A stretch of DNA of 5,778 bases from Gallionellaceae bacterium (GTDB lineage Bacteria; Pseudomonadota; Gammaproteobacteria; Burkholderiales; Gallionellaceae). Both the position numbers and the translations under genes were made by a program. The DNA lies in the NCBI GenBank assembly GCA_031277195.1, contig JAITMU010000235.1:1-5778 (forward strand), in the 5' to 3' direction. Positions 4,898 to 5,778 of this stretch are shown piece after piece (position 1 is the stretch's first letter; every line of letters starts with the position of its first letter). The notes below the pieces were generated by a model. It ran no database searches. It was not told the origin of the DNA and saw only the letters and a list, made by a program, of their open reading frames with translations.

Positions 4898-4973
4898 CGT
4901 AGGCTGGGATGCAATCCCAGCATTGCGTCGTAGCGATAACACGGCACTTGCTGGGATTGCATCCCAGCCTACG
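4898..4973. repeat. REP-like 76-bp inverted repeat between leuD and leuB
   Basis: Bases 4898-4922 and 4949-4973 are perfect 25-bp inverted copies. Each arm is itself a near-perfect palindrome (GCTGGGAT-GCA-ATCCCAGC). The 26-base centre (4923-4948) is unpaired. Similar 'GTAGGCTGGGAT...ATCCCAGCCTAC' units are dispersed between genes in many proteobacteria, to my knowledge. No transposase or clear target duplication is seen. It starts three bases after the leuD stop, and in the leu mRNA it would form a very stable hairpin without a T tract. Confidence 0.85.
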
Positions 4974-5011
4974 GTTTTGAAAAATTTTTGAATTTACACG
5001 ACTGGAATCCA

Positions 5012-5778
5012 ATGAAAATCGCAGTCCTCCCCGGTGATGGCATCGGCCCTGAAATCGTCGCGCAAGCCGTCAAGGTATTGCGCGCGCTGAACATCGGCTT
5101 GCAAATGGAAGAAGCGCCCATCGGCGGCGCGGGTTACGAAGCGGCGGGCGATCCGCTGCCGGATGCGACGCTGGCGCTGGCGAGAGCCTCGGACGCCGTA
5201 TTGCTCGGCGCGGTAGGCGACTGGAAATACGACGCGCTGCCGCGCGACATGCGACCGGAACGCGGCCTGCTGCGCATACGCAAGGAGCTCAACCTGTTCG
5301 CCAATCTGCGTCCGGCGCTGTTGTATCCAGAGCTTGCTTCCGCTTCCACGCTCAAGCCCGAAGTCGTGTCCGGGCTGGACATCATGATCGTGCGCGAACT
5401 TACCGGCGACGTGTACTTCGGTCAGCCGCGCGGCATTTCCACCTTGCCGAATGGCGAGCGTGAAGGCGTCAACACCATGCGTTACAGCGAGTCGGAAATC
5501 CGCCGCATCGGTCGCGTCGCGTTCGACATTGCGATGAAACGCGGAAAAAAAGTCTGCTCCATCGACAAGGCCAACGTGCTTGAGACCACTGAATTGTGGC
5601 GTCAGGTGATGATCGAAATCGCCAAAGATTATCCGGAAGTCGAGTTATCGCACATGTATGTCGATAACGCGGCGATGCAGTTGGTGCGCGCGCCCAAGCA
5701 GTTCGACGTGATGGTCACCGGCAACATCTTCGGCGACATTCTCTCCGACGAAGCCTCGATGCTGACCGGCTCCATCGG
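5012..5778 (+). CDS. leuB: LeuB, 3-isopropylmalate dehydrogenase (3' partial)
   Basis: LeuB oxidises and decarboxylates 3-isopropylmalate with NAD+ to 2-ketoisocaproate, the step after LeuCD. The visible 255 residues start MKIAVLPGDGIGPEIV and are about 70% of the usual length near 355; the frame is open at the window edge. Expected catalytic and substrate residues are present: Arg90 and Arg100 in LLRIRKELNLFANLRP, Arg128 in VREL, Tyr135 in TGDVYFGQPR, Lys186 in SIDKANVLETTELWR, Asp218 in YVDNAAMQLV, and Asp242 and Asp246 in NIFGDILSDEASML. The ELTGDVYFG motif and the leuCD neighbours favour LeuB over isocitrate or tartrate dehydrogenases. ATG 5012 fits the family start, but its Shine-Dalgarno (GGAA, 5004-5007) is weak and rather close. 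It lies 117 bp after leuD across a palindromic repeat, yet no convincing separate promoter is seen, so read-through from leuCD is likely. Confidence 0.97.
   Translation, partial: MKIAVLPGDGIGPEIVAQAVKVLRALNIGLQMEEAPIGGAGYEAAGDPLPDATLALARASDAVLLGAVGDWKYDALPRDMRPERGLLRIRKELNLFANLRPALLYPELASASTLKPEVVSGLDIMIVRELTGDVYFGQPRGISTLPNGEREGVNTMRYSESEIRRIGRVAFDIAMKRGKKVCSIDKANVLETTELWRQVMIEIAKDYPEVELSHMYVDNAAMQLVRAPKQFDVMVTGNIFGDILSDEASMLTGSI

Noticed and set aside
4007..4942. 311-codon minus-strand frame opposite leuC/leuD
   Set aside because: It is antisense to two certain genes and ends within a palindromic repeat; no family features are seen.

Overview
The window looks like a moderately GC-rich betaproteobacterial chromosome, probably Nitrosomonadales or Gallionellaceae-like. 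This rests on the style of the RsxG/RsxE, RnfH, LeuC, LeuD and LeuB proteins, the compact gene order, and the dispersed palindromic repeats between genes. Genus-level assignment is inference; no database search was possible.

Layout. Bases 1-1575 hold the 3' end of an rnf/rsx operon: RsxG (5' end outside the window), RsxE, and RnfH after an 86-bp spacer that carries a G-rich palindromic repeat. Bases 1576-1903 contain no gene. They hold a 210-bp nested palindrome that looks like a small non-autonomous mobile element, followed by a good tRNA promoter. A tRNA-Lys(CTT) gene with encoded CCA follows at 1904-1979, with a strong rho-independent terminator at 1986-2021. Bases 2022-2363 contain no convincing gene but are rich in inverted repeats. 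One unit ends in a T7 tract and could be a small RNA or a transcription attenuator. It lies upstream of a small secreted protein made of six 16-residue TDSLGT repeats (2364-2741). Bases 2850-5778 hold the leucine operon leuC-leuD-leuB. leuC and leuD overlap by one base, leuD and leuB are separated by a 76-bp palindromic repeat, and leuB runs off the right edge.

How the genes work together. RsxG and RsxE are subunits of the membrane Rnf/Rsx electron-transfer complex, which exchanges electrons between NADH and ferredoxin-type carriers. RnfH is a small ubiquitin-fold protein often found with these genes. LeuC/LeuD form isopropylmalate isomerase and LeuB is 3-isopropylmalate dehydrogenase; these are consecutive steps of leucine biosynthesis.

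The core metabolic genes look ordinary. The parts worth a second look are the nested palindromic element before the tRNA, the unassigned structured region at 2061-2180, and the TDSLGT repeat protein. I recognise no complete new system. The structured region plus repeat protein is the best candidate for something undescribed.
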